Source of the DNA: Sphingomonas sp. Leaf21
GTDB lineage: Bacteria; Pseudomonadota; Alphaproteobacteria; Sphingomonadales; Sphingomonadaceae
Assembly: GCF_916858675.1 (NCBI RefSeq)
Contig: NZ_CAKASM010000010.1
Coordinates: forward strand, 1 to 64,000
DNA: 64,000 nt
Direction: 5' to 3'
Shown: piece after piece, positions 29,125 to 38,836 of the stretch
Position numbering within the stretch: the first letter of the stretch is position 1
Layout: every line of letters starts with the position of its first letter
Made by a program: the position numbers and the translations under genes
The notes under the pieces: model-generated
Told to the model about the DNA's origin: nothing
The model's database searches: none
Seen by the model: only the letters and a program-made list of their open reading frames with translations

Positions 29125-30126
29125 CTATGACATCGGACGGCGCCGGCATCCGGCCGTCTTGCTTTCTATCTCGATAATAGGTCCACTCCGGCGCCAGCAG
29201 ATGGGTTCGATCGCGCGCAGGTTATCCAGAAAGACGGTCAGATCGTTACCGTGATAGACGCTGTTGACCGTTAGGCGCGCCAGGTCCGGACTGCCGAAAC
29301 GGACCTGCACTCCGGTACGCGCCGCGATCCGCTTAACGGCTTCGGCTAGGGGTGTCTCATCGAAAACAAACACGCGGGGCTGGGCTAGCGACGCCTGGCG
29401 CGCGCGGGTTACCGTCAGCCGTCCCGCGCTGCCGATGTCGGCGCGGTCGCCCGGTTTCAGATGGGTCAGCACAGCGCCGGATGCGCTATCGCGCAGCCGA
29501 ACGCCGCCCTTCCACAGGGCGACTCGCGTACCCGTCGAACCGGTGCCCACCGCGAAGTAGGTGCCGGTGGCCTCAACCGCGATCGGGCCGGCATGCACTG
29601 AGAACGGCCGGCGGGTTTCGTGCGCCACCGCGAACGCAGCGATCCCGGTTCCCAGCGTCACGTCCCGTGAAAAGAGACTCATGCGCACCCGCGCCGTGCT
29701 GTTGGGCTGCAGACGCAGGTGGCTGCCGTCCGCCAGCATGATGTCGCGGGCACTGCCGGCGGTAATGTAGCGGTGCGGCAAGCCGAGCCCCACGCCCTGC
29801 TGCTCCGCGCCGATCATCAGCGCGATGGCGGCGGCGAGGCCGGTCGCCCAGCCGAACTGCCGGGGCGAAACACGTCGTCCGTGAGAAACTGAACGTCGAG
29901 TGCTCTCGCTCCAACGGGACGCCGGCATGGGGAAGCTCGCGGTCGGCGCCAGTGCAGCGGCATGATGCCAACCGCGCTCGACAAGATCGATCGCAGCGGC
30001 ATGGCGCAGATCCAGCGCCATCCATCGGCGGAGCGCCGCCCGTGTCTCGCCGTCGCGCTTCTCGCGCAGCCGCACGAACCACGCCGCTGCGTCTTCGAGC
30101 AATTCGGCATCAGTCCGCGCGGTCAT
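29125..30126 (-). CDS. FecR-type anti-sigma regulator
   Basis: A 333-residue protein: an N-terminal DUF4880-like segment (DAAAWFVRLREKRD, RWMALDLRHAAAIDLVERGW), one membrane helix near 95-115 (FGWATGLAAAIALMIG), then a periplasmic FecR domain (DIMLADGSHLRLQPNSTARV, GPIAVEATGTYFAVG) and a C-terminal STN-like part (LAEAVKRIAARTGVQVRFG). It relays ligand binding at the TonB receptor to the sigma factor in the cytoplasm. ATG 30126 overlaps the sigma gene by 17 bases, so the two are coupled. The receptor gene is divergent. Confidence 0.9.
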   Translation of the reverse strand: MTARTDAELLEDAAAWFVRLREKRDGETRAALRRWMALDLRHAAAIDLVERGWHHAAALAPTASFPMPASRWSESTRRSVSHGRRVSPRQFGWATGLAAAIALMIGAEQQGVGLGLPHRYITAGSARDIMLADGSHLRLQPNSTARVRMSLFSRDVTLGTGIAAFAVAHETRRPFSVHAGPIAVEATGTYFAVGTGSTGTRVALWKGGVRLRDSASGAVLTHLKPGDRADIGSAGRLTVTRARQASLAQPRVFVFDETPLAEAVKRIAARTGVQVRFGSPDLARLTVNSVYHGNDLTVFLDNLRAIEPICWRRSGPIIEIESKTAGCRRRPMS

Positions 30127-30676
30127 CGTCCGCTTCCCTGCGCGCCAGACGCGCCACGATCTTTTCGATACAGCGACCGACCGCGACGACCGGCATAGCC
30201 AGCCGCGCCGCGACATCCTTGTGACTGAGGCCTTCGACGCGCGCCATCACGAATGCCTGCCTGCAACACGCATCGACCTGAGCCAGCGTATCCTCGACGC
30301 GCGTAAGTCTCGCACGACGGATCGCGGTTGCCTCTGGATCGGCCAAGGGGTCGGCGATCAATAGCGTATCCTCCGCCAGTTCGACATGGCCCTCGCGCCG
30401 CCGCGCCGTATCGCGCCGATGCCGGTCCACGATAACACTAGACGCAACGCGGCCGAGAATTCCGCGCCAGTTGCGAATTTCATCCGGAGGCGGCGTTGCC
30501 TGCATGACCCGGACATATACGTCCTGGACATAGTCTTCGACATCCTGTGGTGAGCGAATGCGTTTTGCGATATATGCCTTCAGAAAGCCGTGCTGAGCAA
30601 GCATCGCTTCCCCGGCCGCGTTCAACGGATCCCGATCAGGGTCCGCGCGTAGTGCCGGCGGCAAGGATTTCGGCAC
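30110..30676 (-). CDS. FecI-type ECF sigma factor
   Basis: A 188-residue ECF sigma factor. Region 2 is FLKAYIAKRIRSPQDVEDYVQDVYVRVM and region 4 is VDACCRQAFVMARVEGLSHKDVAARLAMP, with a C-terminal recognition helix. The start is GTG 30676; ATG 30604 is an alternative. With the overlapping FecR gene and the divergent STN-containing TonB receptor it forms a trans-envelope signalling unit that should activate the receptor gene. Confidence 0.9.
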   Translation of the reverse strand: MPKSLPPALRADPDRDPLNAAGEAMLAQHGFLKAYIAKRIRSPQDVEDYVQDVYVRVMQATPPPDEIRNWRGILGRVASSVIVDRHRRDTARRREGHVELAEDTLLIADPLADPEATAIRRARLTRVEDTLAQVDACCRQAFVMARVEGLSHKDVAARLAMPVVAVGRCIEKIVARLARREADDDRAD

Positions 30677-30844
30677 GGATCTACAAGCCTCGTGATGGGC
30701 GGCAAGTATTCATACGAGGCCCTCCGGTGCATGGAATGACACATTATCATTACATATTTATGAAACAACCAATCGTCTGCTTGTCTTTCCTTTCCATGCT
30801 TTCAACATCGATCCGATATTCAGAAAATAATTGCGGGTCCGGCC

Positions 30845-30873
30845 GGAAATTGACAACCTGCTGCGTCTCATCC
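30845..30873 (+). promoter_or_regulatory. Possible FecI-type promoter of the TonB receptor gene
   Basis: GGAAAT at 30845-30850 equals the -35 element of the Escherichia coli fecA promoter, and TCATCC lies 17 bases further on in the -10 position (GTCTCA lies 14 bases on). It sits about 40 bases before the receptor start. This is a weak call based on a short match. Confidence 0.3.
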
Positions 30874-30910
30874 CGGTAGGAGGCGCCGTGATGGCGTCCG
30901 GGGGACACTT

Positions 30911-33874
30911 ATGACATTCCGCACCAACGCCCTACAACTTCTCGCCGTATCCACGCTGACGGTGCCTGCGATGGCGACACCGTGCAATGCGCAGCAGGCA
31001 CCGGCATCGATCGATATCCCAGCCGGACCGATGGCCGGGTCGCTGCGCAAGCTGGCGCTGCGCTCCGGTCGCAATATCCTGTTCAAGGGCAACGTCGTCG
31101 CGGGCCGGGTGTCCCACGCTGCCAGCGGGGCGGGCACGGCGGAGAATGCCCTCGACCAAATGCTTCGCGGCAAGGGGGTGACTTATCGTCGTCAGCCCGA
31201 CGGATCGTTGATCGTCGTCGCGCTGCAGCCCGAACGCAAGCGGCCGGCCACGACCGCAGCGATCGTGCCGGTCCCGACCGTGGCGGCCGATCCGGTTCTT
31301 GGCGAGGAGGCGGACATCGTCGTCACGGGCAGCTATTCTAGGAGTCTTGCGACGGCCATCGCGCGCAAGCGCAACGCGTCCGAAATCGTCGACTCGATCA
31401 CCGCAGAGGATGTCGGCAAGTTTCCGTCACGTAATATCGGCGAGGCGCTGCTGCGGATCCCCGGTGTCACGGTCGACCGTGTATCGGCCGGCGCACGTGG
31501 GCAGGCGGTCTTCATCAACGTCCGCGGCCTGCCGGCCTATTTCCAGAACGTGCAGCTCAACGGCCGCGACATCGCGACCAATGAGAATGTCGAGAGCAGC
31601 GGGCAGAACGGCCGCAGCTTTCGCTTCGACCTGCTGCCGCCAGACATCGTCTCGGCCGTTGATGTCTACAAGACGCCGAGCGCCGCGATGAGCGAGGGAG
31701 GGATTGCTGCCAGCATCGACTTGCGCACCTATCGTCCGCTTGATATCGGCACGTTCGGTACCCTCAACGTGCGTGGTAGCCGCAACGACCTGTCGCGCCT
31801 GGTTGGCGTCACCGCATCGGGGCTGACGAGTTGGACGAACGCGGACAAGACCTTCGGCATCGTTGCGTCGGGTGCCTATACCGATCAGCACGATCGCGAG
31901 GATCGCAATTTCACCAGCCCATACACTCTGGGTGCAAACTCCGCGATCGCTGCCAACCGCACCGCGCAGTTCGCGGGTGTCTATATGCCGCAGGCGCAGC
32001 GACCGACGATCGAGCAATATTACACGCGCCGGGCGACGGGCACGCTGGCGATGCAGTATAGGCCGAGCGACGAGTTCGAAACCAATGTCGACTTTCTGTA
32101 TTCGACCCAAACCAACCGATACAACCAGCCTGGCTTACAGTTCGACATCGCAAACAGCGTGATCGACCCGGCGTCGGCGGTGATCCGCGACGGCGTGCTC
32201 GTGGCGGGATCATCGAACCGGATGGAGATCCAGACGGTCAACGAGACATCGACCCAACGCTATGATATCTTCAGCGGCGGAATCAACCAGCGGTGGAGCC
32301 CCGGCCGATGGACGATCACCGGCGATTTCAATCATTCGCTGGCGAACAGCCGCACGAAGGACCCGGTCGAGCGGGTCCAGTACAGCGCTTTCGCGCCGGC
32401 CAGCTTCGACTTCACCAACGGCCCGGGCAGTATCCCGACTCTCGCCACTGGTCTGAATCTGCTCGATCCGACGCTGGCCTATCGCGGGTCGGGTACGATG
32501 CTGGCGCGTGTCATCCGGTCCAGGACGCGACTTGACGTCGCCAAACTCGACGTTGCCCACAGCTTCGACGGCTTCTTGTCCAGCGTGTCGGCCGGCGGGG
32601 CATTGGAAGATCGCAATCGGACCTATTTCCGGCTGGATCGCAACTCGACGGCGTTCATCGGCACGACCCCGTCGGCGGCCGGACCCAACAGTCTACTGCC
32701 GCTTGGTTTGCGACACGTGTTCCGCGACGTCGACGGCGAATTCCCCCGCAACTGGCTGCAACCGAACCTTCCGGCCCTGTTCGACCGCTATTTCGACCCA
32801 GCCACGCTGAATACGCCGCAGACGCCGACCGACCTGGCCACCAGTTCGGAGCTGAGTGAACGCAGCGCCGCAGGATATGCGATGGCGGCGTTCGCAGCGC
32901 CGGTGGGTGGCGTCAGGATCAGCGGCAATGTTGGTGTCCGCGTCGTGTACACCGATCAGCGTGCACGAGGTTATGCCAATCCCGGCGGTGGTGCCGCGGC
33001 CATTCCGATCGATGTGACCCAGCGCTACACCGAGCTGCTGCCGGCGCTGAACGTCAAGGCCGACCTGACTGATGAACTGACGTTACGACTGGGCTATGCC
33101 CGGCAGATGTCGCGTCCGCAGCCGGAATTGCTCGCACCCGGCCTGACGGTCACTTTGCAGAATGGCACGGGCCGGGGCGGCAATCCGACACTCAAACCAT
33201 TCCTATCGAACAATCTCGACGCCTCGCTGGAATGGTATTTCAGCCGACTGGGCAAGGTATCAATCGCAGCTTTCGATAAGGAGTTCGACAATTACCTGAC
33301 GCAGCAGGTGTCGCAGGTCAGCGTCCCGAACAATTTCGGCTTCGACTTCTACAACATCACGACGCAGGTCAACGGCGGTGCCGCGCGGCTGTACGGTCTG
33401 GAATTCGGTTACCAGCAGACGCTGGATTTCCTGCCTGGTGCACTGTCCGGCCTAGGGATCGAAGCCAGCTACACACGGGTCTTTCAGAAATCGAACTTTG
33501 CAGTGGCCGCCGGCAGCACCGAGACGCGCACGGTGAACAACCATCTGCTCGGCGTGTCGCCCAGCAGCTATTCGCTAGTCGGCTTCTATGAGAAGGGTCT
33601 GGTATCGGGCCGCCTCGGCTATGTCTGGCGCGAGGCTTATCTTCAGGCCAACGGCGGCGTCGGGCAAGTAGATACCTATTTCGACTCCTTCGGATCGCTC
33701 GATGGCAGCTTCAGCGTGGCGGTGACGCCAACGACCAGCGTTACCTTGTCGGCTGTCAATCTGCTGCGCTCTTCGCTCAGCCAATATGGCCGAACCGCCG
33801 CGGGGGGGAAGGTGCCGGGCGAAGCCTACGCCTATGGGCGCACGCTGTCGCTCGGCGCGCAGTTCAAGTTTTGA
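30911..33874 (+). CDS. TonB-dependent receptor with N-terminal signalling domain
   Basis: A 987-residue outer-membrane transporter. It has a signal peptide (MTFRTNALQLLAVSTLTVPA, cut near CNAQQA), then an STN domain at about 30-105 (IDIPAGPMAGSLRKLALRSG), a TonB box-like EADIVVTGSYS near 140, a plug domain (AEDVGKFPSRNIGEALLRIPG) and a 22-strand barrel ending in phenylalanine (LSLGAQFKF). The STN domain means it signals through the divergent FecR-FecI pair. GGGGG lies before the ATG. The PAP2 phosphatase gene overlaps its stop, which suggests the ligand is a phosphorylated compound or that phosphate is removed before import. Confidence 0.93.
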   Translation: MTFRTNALQLLAVSTLTVPAMATPCNAQQAPASIDIPAGPMAGSLRKLALRSGRNILFKGNVVAGRVSHAASGAGTAENALDQMLRGKGVTYRRQPDGSLIVVALQPERKRPATTAAIVPVPTVAADPVLGEEADIVVTGSYSRSLATAIARKRNASEIVDSITAEDVGKFPSRNIGEALLRIPGVTVDRVSAGARGQAVFINVRGLPAYFQNVQLNGRDIATNENVESSGQNGRSFRFDLLPPDIVSAVDVYKTPSAAMSEGGIAASIDLRTYRPLDIGTFGTLNVRGSRNDLSRLVGVTASGLTSWTNADKTFGIVASGAYTDQHDREDRNFTSPYTLGANSAIAANRTAQFAGVYMPQAQRPTIEQYYTRRATGTLAMQYRPSDEFETNVDFLYSTQTNRYNQPGLQFDIANSVIDPASAVIRDGVLVAGSSNRMEIQTVNETSTQRYDIFSGGINQRWSPGRWTITGDFNHSLANSRTKDPVERVQYSAFAPASFDFTNGPGSIPTLATGLNLLDPTLAYRGSGTMLARVIRSRTRLDVAKLDVAHSFDGFLSSVSAGGALEDRNRTYFRLDRNSTAFIGTTPSAAGPNSLLPLGLRHVFRDVDGEFPRNWLQPNLPALFDRYFDPATLNTPQTPTDLATSSELSERSAAGYAMAAFAAPVGGVRISGNVGVRVVYTDQRARGYANPGGGAAAIPIDVTQRYTELLPALNVKADLTDELTLRLGYARQMSRPQPELLAPGLTVTLQNGTGRGGNPTLKPFLSNNLDASLEWYFSRLGKVSIAAFDKEFDNYLTQQVSQVSVPNNFGFDFYNITTQVNGGAARLYGLEFGYQQTLDFLPGALSGLGIEASYTRVFQKSNFAVAAGSTETRTVNNHLLGVSPSSYSLVGFYEKGLVSGRLGYVWREAYLQANGGVGQVDTYFDSFGSLDGSFSVAVTPTTSVTLSAVNLLRSSLSQYGRTAAGGKVPGEAYAYGRTLSLGAQFKF

Positions 33875-35457
33875 GACTTCCCATAAAATGCTCACTGGTC
33901 GCCGCCGCTTGCCTGGCGGCGACCGTCTTCGCCGGGTCGCCGGCGCCCCCCCCCTATCTGGGCGGAATCGATACGTTGCCGGCGGAGGCCTTCCGACAGA
34001 ACCTTGCCATCGCGATCCGCATCCAGCGTGAAGCGGACGCCGCGCGGATGGCGCGCGCCGTGGCGGAAGCGTTCGAGCAGGTTGGCTATGCCGGCCTCGG
34101 CCCGCGGACAGCCGCTATCATGGATGCCGAACGCCGGGATCGGTCGAGCGAGGCTGGTGACGTTCTCAATGCGATCGGTCGTTTTGGCAACAAGGGGGCC
34201 GGTGGTGAAAGCGAGGTTGCCAAACGCTATTATGCTGTCGCCAACGCCTATGGCCGTGCCTATGCTGGAAGCTCGTTGCTGACCGGCAATCCCCGCCCTT
34301 GGCAGGTCACGCCGCTGATCCGCCGCGATCCGCGTCTCGGCGTCGACTATTCGGTCGGATCGCCTGCCTATCCCAGCGGCCACACTACCGATGGCTATGC
34401 GCAGTCGCTGCTGCTTGCGATGATCTTTCCCGGTTGCGCGCAGCGACTGCTGGCGCGGGCTTCAGACTATGCAGATAGCCGGATCGTGCTGGGGGTGCAT
34501 TACCCCCTCGACGTCATCGGCGGACGCATCCTGGCCACCAGTTCTGTCGTGCGCCTGCTGAACGCGCGGTCGACCGCTTTCGGCGTGGCGCGGCCCCGCG
34601 AGTTTGCGGCCGCCGCCGCCATCCTGCGGGCGGGGGTCGCACGTGGCAATGCCGCGACCGACGTCGCATGCGACCTGGGAGGGGCCGTACCTTATCTTGG
34701 TCGAACACGGGATCGCGCTGCCTACCGCAGCCGTCTGACGTACGGCATGACGCCGGTTGCCGCGACCGACCGGCCTGCGATCGTGCCCCGGGGTGCCGAA
34801 ATCCTGCTAGCCACGCGGTTCCCTTGGCTTGATGCGTGGCAGCGGCGAGACGTGCTCGCGACCACGGAAATCCCGTCGGGCCAGCCGCTGGATGACGGTT
34901 CGGGCTATGCCCGGCTTGACCTGTTCGCGGCCGCAGGGGGATATGGCGCGTTCCCAGATGACGTCGCTATCACGATTCCCGCCGGGAGTGACGTTTTCAG
35001 CAACGACATTCGCGGCCCAGGGCGCCTGACCAAATCGGGTGGCGGGACGCTTGTCCTGACCGGTAACAACAGCTTTACCGGCGGTATCAGTATCCGCGAA
35101 GGCACGCTTGCGGCTGGCACCTCCGGACTTGGCCACGGCCCGGTCCGCAACGACGCGACGCTGAGGCTGGACGTGCCGGTCGACGCCCTGATCGGGAATA
35201 CGATCACCGGTCATGGCCGGATCATCAAGACCGGCGCCGGAACGCTCGAACTATCAGCGATATCGGGCTTTCGAGGAACCATCATCGTGAAAGCAGGCCA
35301 GGTTCGGTCGTCACCGCCTCCGTTCAGGAAAAGGCGGACGATTGGATCTGACGCGACCCAGTCTTTCATCCAGTGGCAACCAGAGACCGGCCATTGTTGC
35401 CGCGCAGGAGCGCGGGTGAAGCAACGGGTGGCTTTTAGCCCGCCCGTTGCTTTTTGA
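33871..35457 (+). CDS. PAP2 acid phosphatase with an autotransporter-type repeat tail, 3' end disrupted
   Basis: Starts at TTG 33871, overlapping the receptor stop. A signal peptide (IKCSLVAAACLAATVFAG) leads to a class A/PAP2 phosphatase domain: RPWQVTP, YPSGHTTDGYAQ near 170 and DSRIVLGVHYPLDVIGGR near 205. The lysine that normally precedes RP by seven residues is a serine. Residues about 385-465 (GPGRLTKSGGGTLVLTGNNS, GLGHGPVRN, GRIIKTGAGTLELS) are passenger-associated repeats of autotransporters. The final 50 or so residues come from unrelated sequence running into an IS3 remnant, so a beta-barrel domain may have been cut off. Confidence 0.75.
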   Translation: MRLPIKCSLVAAACLAATVFAGSPAPPPYLGGIDTLPAEAFRQNLAIAIRIQREADAARMARAVAEAFEQVGYAGLGPRTAAIMDAERRDRSSEAGDVLNAIGRFGNKGAGGESEVAKRYYAVANAYGRAYAGSSLLTGNPRPWQVTPLIRRDPRLGVDYSVGSPAYPSGHTTDGYAQSLLLAMIFPGCAQRLLARASDYADSRIVLGVHYPLDVIGGRILATSSVVRLLNARSTAFGVARPREFAAAAAILRAGVARGNAATDVACDLGGAVPYLGRTRDRAAYRSRLTYGMTPVAATDRPAIVPRGAEILLATRFPWLDAWQRRDVLATTEIPSGQPLDDGSGYARLDLFAAAGGYGAFPDDVAITIPAGSDVFSNDIRGPGRLTKSGGGTLVLTGNNSFTGGISIREGTLAAGTSGLGHGPVRNDATLRLDVPVDALIGNTITGHGRIIKTGAGTLELSAISGFRGTIIVKAGQVRSSPPPFRKRRTIGSDATQSFIQWQPETGHCCRAGARVKQRVAFSPPVAF

Positions 35458-36315
35458 GATCAGCATCAAAGACTGCCGGCGAGGCGTAGCCGAGCGAAGA
35501 GTGCCGCCGCTCGGTGTTTTAGTCATTGACCCAGGGCCCCGGGGATAAAGCGCGCTTGGCAGGCCGTGGAGAACAGCGTCTCGTCGCACATGCGACCGGT
35601 GAAGCTGCCGACGAACCCGTTCTGCGTTGGCTTCGCCGGCGCGATGTAGCGCCACTCGACGCCGGCATCGCCAGACCACGCGAGCACTGCGTTCGAGGTC
35701 AGTTCGGTCCCGTTTTCGCTGACGATCGTCCTGGGGGCACCGCGCTAGGTAATTAGGTCTGAGAGTTCGCGCGCGACCCGCTTGCCCGACATCTACGTGT
35801 TGAGCCTCGCCTGTAAGCACTCCCCCGTTACATCATCAGCAATGTTGAGGATACGGAACCGCCGCGCCGTGGCCATCTGATCATGGACGAATCCAGGCTC
35901 CAGCACTGGTTGGGTAGCGCCAGCACCGTGGACGGCGCCGGGGCGCCAGCGGCGCGCTTCTTCGCGGTGGAGCCGCTGAACGTTCTTGCGGGTGATCGTG
36001 AGGTCGACCCGGCACAGCAGGGATGTGCAGCCGTCGATAGCCGAACCGACAACGTTGCTGCGCCAATTCGCGCAAATGCGACCGCAGGTCGCCATCATCT
36101 TCCCGATACGAGAGATACCGCATGCTCTTGCGATCCGCACCGAGGACAATACACGCCAGCCGCTCGCTCATCCTCGGCGCTGTCTGAAGATGCGCGGCCG
36201 CTTCCCGCTTCGCGGCGGGCGTCGCGATTTTTTGAACAACAGATCCTTAAGGCCCGCGTTGTCGAGCATCGCGCCCGCCAGCAACCGTTTGAGCCGGGTA
36301 TTCTCCTCCATGAGC
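35435..36315 (-). mobile_element. Degraded IS3-family element (orfA end and orfB)
   Basis: On the minus strand, orfA remains only as its C-terminus (LMEENTRLKRLLAGAMLDNA then LKDLLFKK, near 36180-36310). orfB follows in several frames with stops: SERLACIVLGADRKSMRYLS near 36160, RFGYRRLHI, LTITRKNVQRLHREEA near 35960, then [20 protein letters not shown] and [13 protein letters not shown] near 35640-35740, and the end ERRHSSLGYASPAVFDADLK with stop at 35437. In-frame stops and frameshifts make it inactive. It resembles the IS407 group. Confidence 0.8.
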
Positions 36316-36613
36316 GCCCGCAGCATCACGCTGGTCGGTCTTCACCCGGTCGCCTGCATGGCAACAATGGTCCGGCTGGAATATCAAGCGATGCAATCCG
36401 TATGCTGTCCGCCCGGCTTCGTCGCAGCAATGCACCACGTCTTATTTCATCTTTCGCAGCGATCCGTTGTAAGATGGGCTTCATCGCATCAGCCGACGAG
36501 TCGACTTCGTCGATGAAGCGTACCTCACCGCCACGCCGGCCATCAGGTACCGCTATCGCGCTGCGCTCCTTTGGCACATCGATTCTGGTGAAAATTTCTT
36601 TGGGATCTCCCAC
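36316..36613 (-). mobile_element. N-terminal fragment of an IS110-family transposase
   Basis: From GTG 36613, with GGAGG upstream, the frame reads IFTRIDVPKERSAIAVPDGR and continues GGEVRFIDEVDSSADAMKPI. After a frameshift it continues as VHCCDEAGRTAYGLHRLIFQ and HAGDRVKTDQRDA. These are the start of the RuvC-like DEDD domain of IS110 transposases. It stops abruptly where the IS3 orfA sequence begins, so the two elements are fused. Confidence 0.7.
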
Positions 36614-36965
36614 GGTTCGTCCTCCGCCAGTGAGAATAGGCTCGGCCCATCCGGGCAACTCTCGGATCACGACTGTAGGGCGAACATACCCGGTCAACGA
36701 CACGGACATACGGTCTTTCCGGCAGACGCTACTGGTGGCCAGTTCCGCCTCAGGACGAAATCACACTCTAAGCGCCAGCATCCTAGGGCCAGAGGTATTC
36801 GCCGGTGAGTAGAATGATCGAGCGCACGATTGGATGGCCCAATCGATGCCGACGGCTTGCCGAGGACTGGGAGGCATCCATCGCTTCCTGCGAGGCATGC
36901 CTCGTAGTCGCTTCCATCAGGCAAATGACCGGCCGCATCGCAAAACTTGAGTTACAAGTCGGGCT
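36614..36965. other. Intergenic region beside the IS remnants
   Basis: No gene was recognised. It may include element ends, but no terminal inverted repeat was identified by eye. Confidence 0.35.
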
Positions 36966-37871
36966 CTAAACACCGGATCCCGCCGCAAACCACGCGCCGA
37001 GAAAGTCGATGAATGTCCGGACCTTGGCGGACAGGTGGCGGCGGCTGGGGTAGACCGCGTGAAGAACCGTGGTGAAATCGAGCTGGTCGGAGAGGAGGCG
37101 GATTAATTTGCCCGCGGCGACGTCGTCGGCGGCAAGATGATCGGGCAGCAACGCAATTCCGGTGCCTTCCAGCGCTGCGAGAAGAAGCATCGTCTCGTTT
37201 TCGCTGCGCATCCGGATGTTGATCGTGCCGCGGCGGGGTGCTGTTCCCGCTTCGGGCGCGAACAACCGCTCCGCATTGCCGACCCCGCTGTACAGGAGCA
37301 GCGCGTGGTCCAAGAGCGCGGTGCGGCTGTCCGGTGTTCCCGCCTGTTCGAGATACGATGGTGCTGCGAACAGATGGAACCTGATATCGGCAAGCGGGCG
37401 GGCGAACAGCCCGGAATCGAGCTGGTCGGCCCGCGTAGCGCGTAGCGCAAGGTCAAAGCCGTCTTCGACCATGTTCACCATGCGACCGCCGAGGTGCAGG
37501 TCCAGGCAGACCTCCGGGAAGCGCGCCTGATAGGCGGCGAAGGCACGTGCCATGACGCCGCTCGCCATCCATACCGGCGCGGCGATGCGCAGCGTGCCGC
37601 GCGGCAAGACCGCGACGTTGCCGATCTCCGCCTCGACCTCGTCCAACGCTTCGATCATCGGGCGGACCCGCGCTAGATAGAGCGCGCCGGTTTCGGTGAG
37701 GCTGACGCGACGGCTCGTGCGATTGAGCAACCGCGTGCCCACGCGGCGTTCGAGATGCGCGACATGCTTGCTGACCATCGCGGCGGATATACCGGATCGA
37801 CCGGCGGCGCCGGAGAAACTGCGCAGTTCCGCGACGAGGCAAAAGGTGCGCAGGCTGGTCAGCGTATCCAT
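36966..37871 (-). CDS. LysR-family transcriptional regulator
   Basis: A 301-residue full-length LysR protein. The helix-turn-helix is LRTFCLVAELRSFSGAAGRS then ISAAMVSKHVAHLERRVGTR, followed by LLNRTSRRVSLTETG and a substrate-binding domain (PRGTLRIAAPVWMASGVMAR). It belongs to the CrgA-like group common in proteobacteria. ATG 37871 is used; the TTG before it is not needed. It is divergent from the dioxygenase-DoxX operon (117 bases between starts) and probably controls it in response to an oxidant or aromatic compound. Confidence 0.9.
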   Translation of the reverse strand: MDTLTSLRTFCLVAELRSFSGAAGRSGISAAMVSKHVAHLERRVGTRLLNRTSRRVSLTETGALYLARVRPMIEALDEVEAEIGNVAVLPRGTLRIAAPVWMASGVMARAFAAYQARFPEVCLDLHLGGRMVNMVEDGFDLALRATRADQLDSGLFARPLADIRFHLFAAPSYLEQAGTPDSRTALLDHALLLYSGVGNAERLFAPEAGTAPRRGTINIRMRSENETMLLLAALEGTGIALLPDHLAADDVAAGKLIRLLSDQLDFTTVLHAVYPSRRHLSAKVRTFIDFLGAWFAAGSGV

Positions 37872-37987
37872 CAACCATCAACTATCAGGAAAGCAAGCGA
37901 CAACAAAGGTGCGATTGTTCCTTGTAGGTAGGATATCTATTTATCTCTCGAAGATTGAGCCGAGCGCGCAAACCGAGGACATCCCCG

Positions 37988-38836
37988 ATGATCGCCACAT
38001 CCCTGCCGACGTACTTTCTCAGCCATGGTGGCGGACCGTGGCCGTGGCTGGATGGCCCGTTCCGCCGTGGCTTCGACGTGCTGGAGGCATCGCTGAAGGG
38101 TATGCGCCGCGAGCTCGCCGACGCACCCCGAGCGGTTTTGATGGTTTCCGGCCATTGGGAGGAGTTCCGCTTCACGCTTTCGTCAGGCCATCGGCCCGGC
38201 ATGGTTTATGACTATAGCGGCTTCCCCCCCGAGACCTATCGCATCCGCTATGCAGCGCCCGGCTTGCCGGTGCTCGCGGAGACGGCCGCCAACCTGCTCC
38301 GCTCGGCAGGGCTCGAGGCCGGAACCGACGCGACGCGCGGCTTCGATCACGGCACGTTCAGCCTCATGGAGGTCCTCTATCCCGAGGAGACGATGCCACT
38401 GGTGCAGATGTCACTGCGCGCCGATCTGGACCCGACCGCGCATCTGGCGGCTGGCCGCGCCCTCGCGCCATTGCGGGACGAGGGCGTTCTGATCGTCGGC
38501 AGCGGCCTCAGCTATCACAATCTGGCGCAGCTGCGCGGCACGGCTGGCCACGAGCCGTCGCGCCGCTTCGACGCCTGGCTCCAGGAGACGTTGATCGCTG
38601 CGTCGCCATCGGATCGCGAGGCGAGGCTGATCGACTGGGCGCGCGCGCCCGCGGCACGCGCCGCGCATCCCCACGAGGATCATCTGGTCCCGCTGCTGGT
38701 CGCCGCTGGTGCCGCCGGGTCATCGCCTGCCGCGCTGACCTATCATCAGAAGGATTTCGCCGGCGGCATCACCGCATCGAGCTTCCGCTTTGGCGAGGCG
38801 CCCACCATCCAACATATCGAGGAGGCATTCGCATGA
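37988..38836 (+). CDS. DODA/YgiD-type class III extradiol dioxygenase
   Basis: A 282-residue member of the LigB superfamily: LPTYFLSHGGGPWPWLD with the first metal histidine, MVSGHWEE with the second, GFDHGTFSLM and SGLSYHNL. Relatives (YgiD, DOPA dioxygenase) bind Zn2+ or Fe2+ and open catechol-type rings. The real substrate is not known. ATG 37988 fits the family start. The stop overlaps the next gene's ATG (ATGA). Confidence 0.88.
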   Translation: MIATSLPTYFLSHGGGPWPWLDGPFRRGFDVLEASLKGMRRELADAPRAVLMVSGHWEEFRFTLSSGHRPGMVYDYSGFPPETYRIRYAAPGLPVLAETAANLLRSAGLEAGTDATRGFDHGTFSLMEVLYPEETMPLVQMSLRADLDPTAHLAAGRALAPLRDEGVLIVGSGLSYHNLAQLRGTAGHEPSRRFDAWLQETLIAASPSDREARLIDWARAPAARAAHPHEDHLVPLLVAAGAAGSSPAALTYHQKDFAGGITASSFRFGEAPTIQHIEEAFA

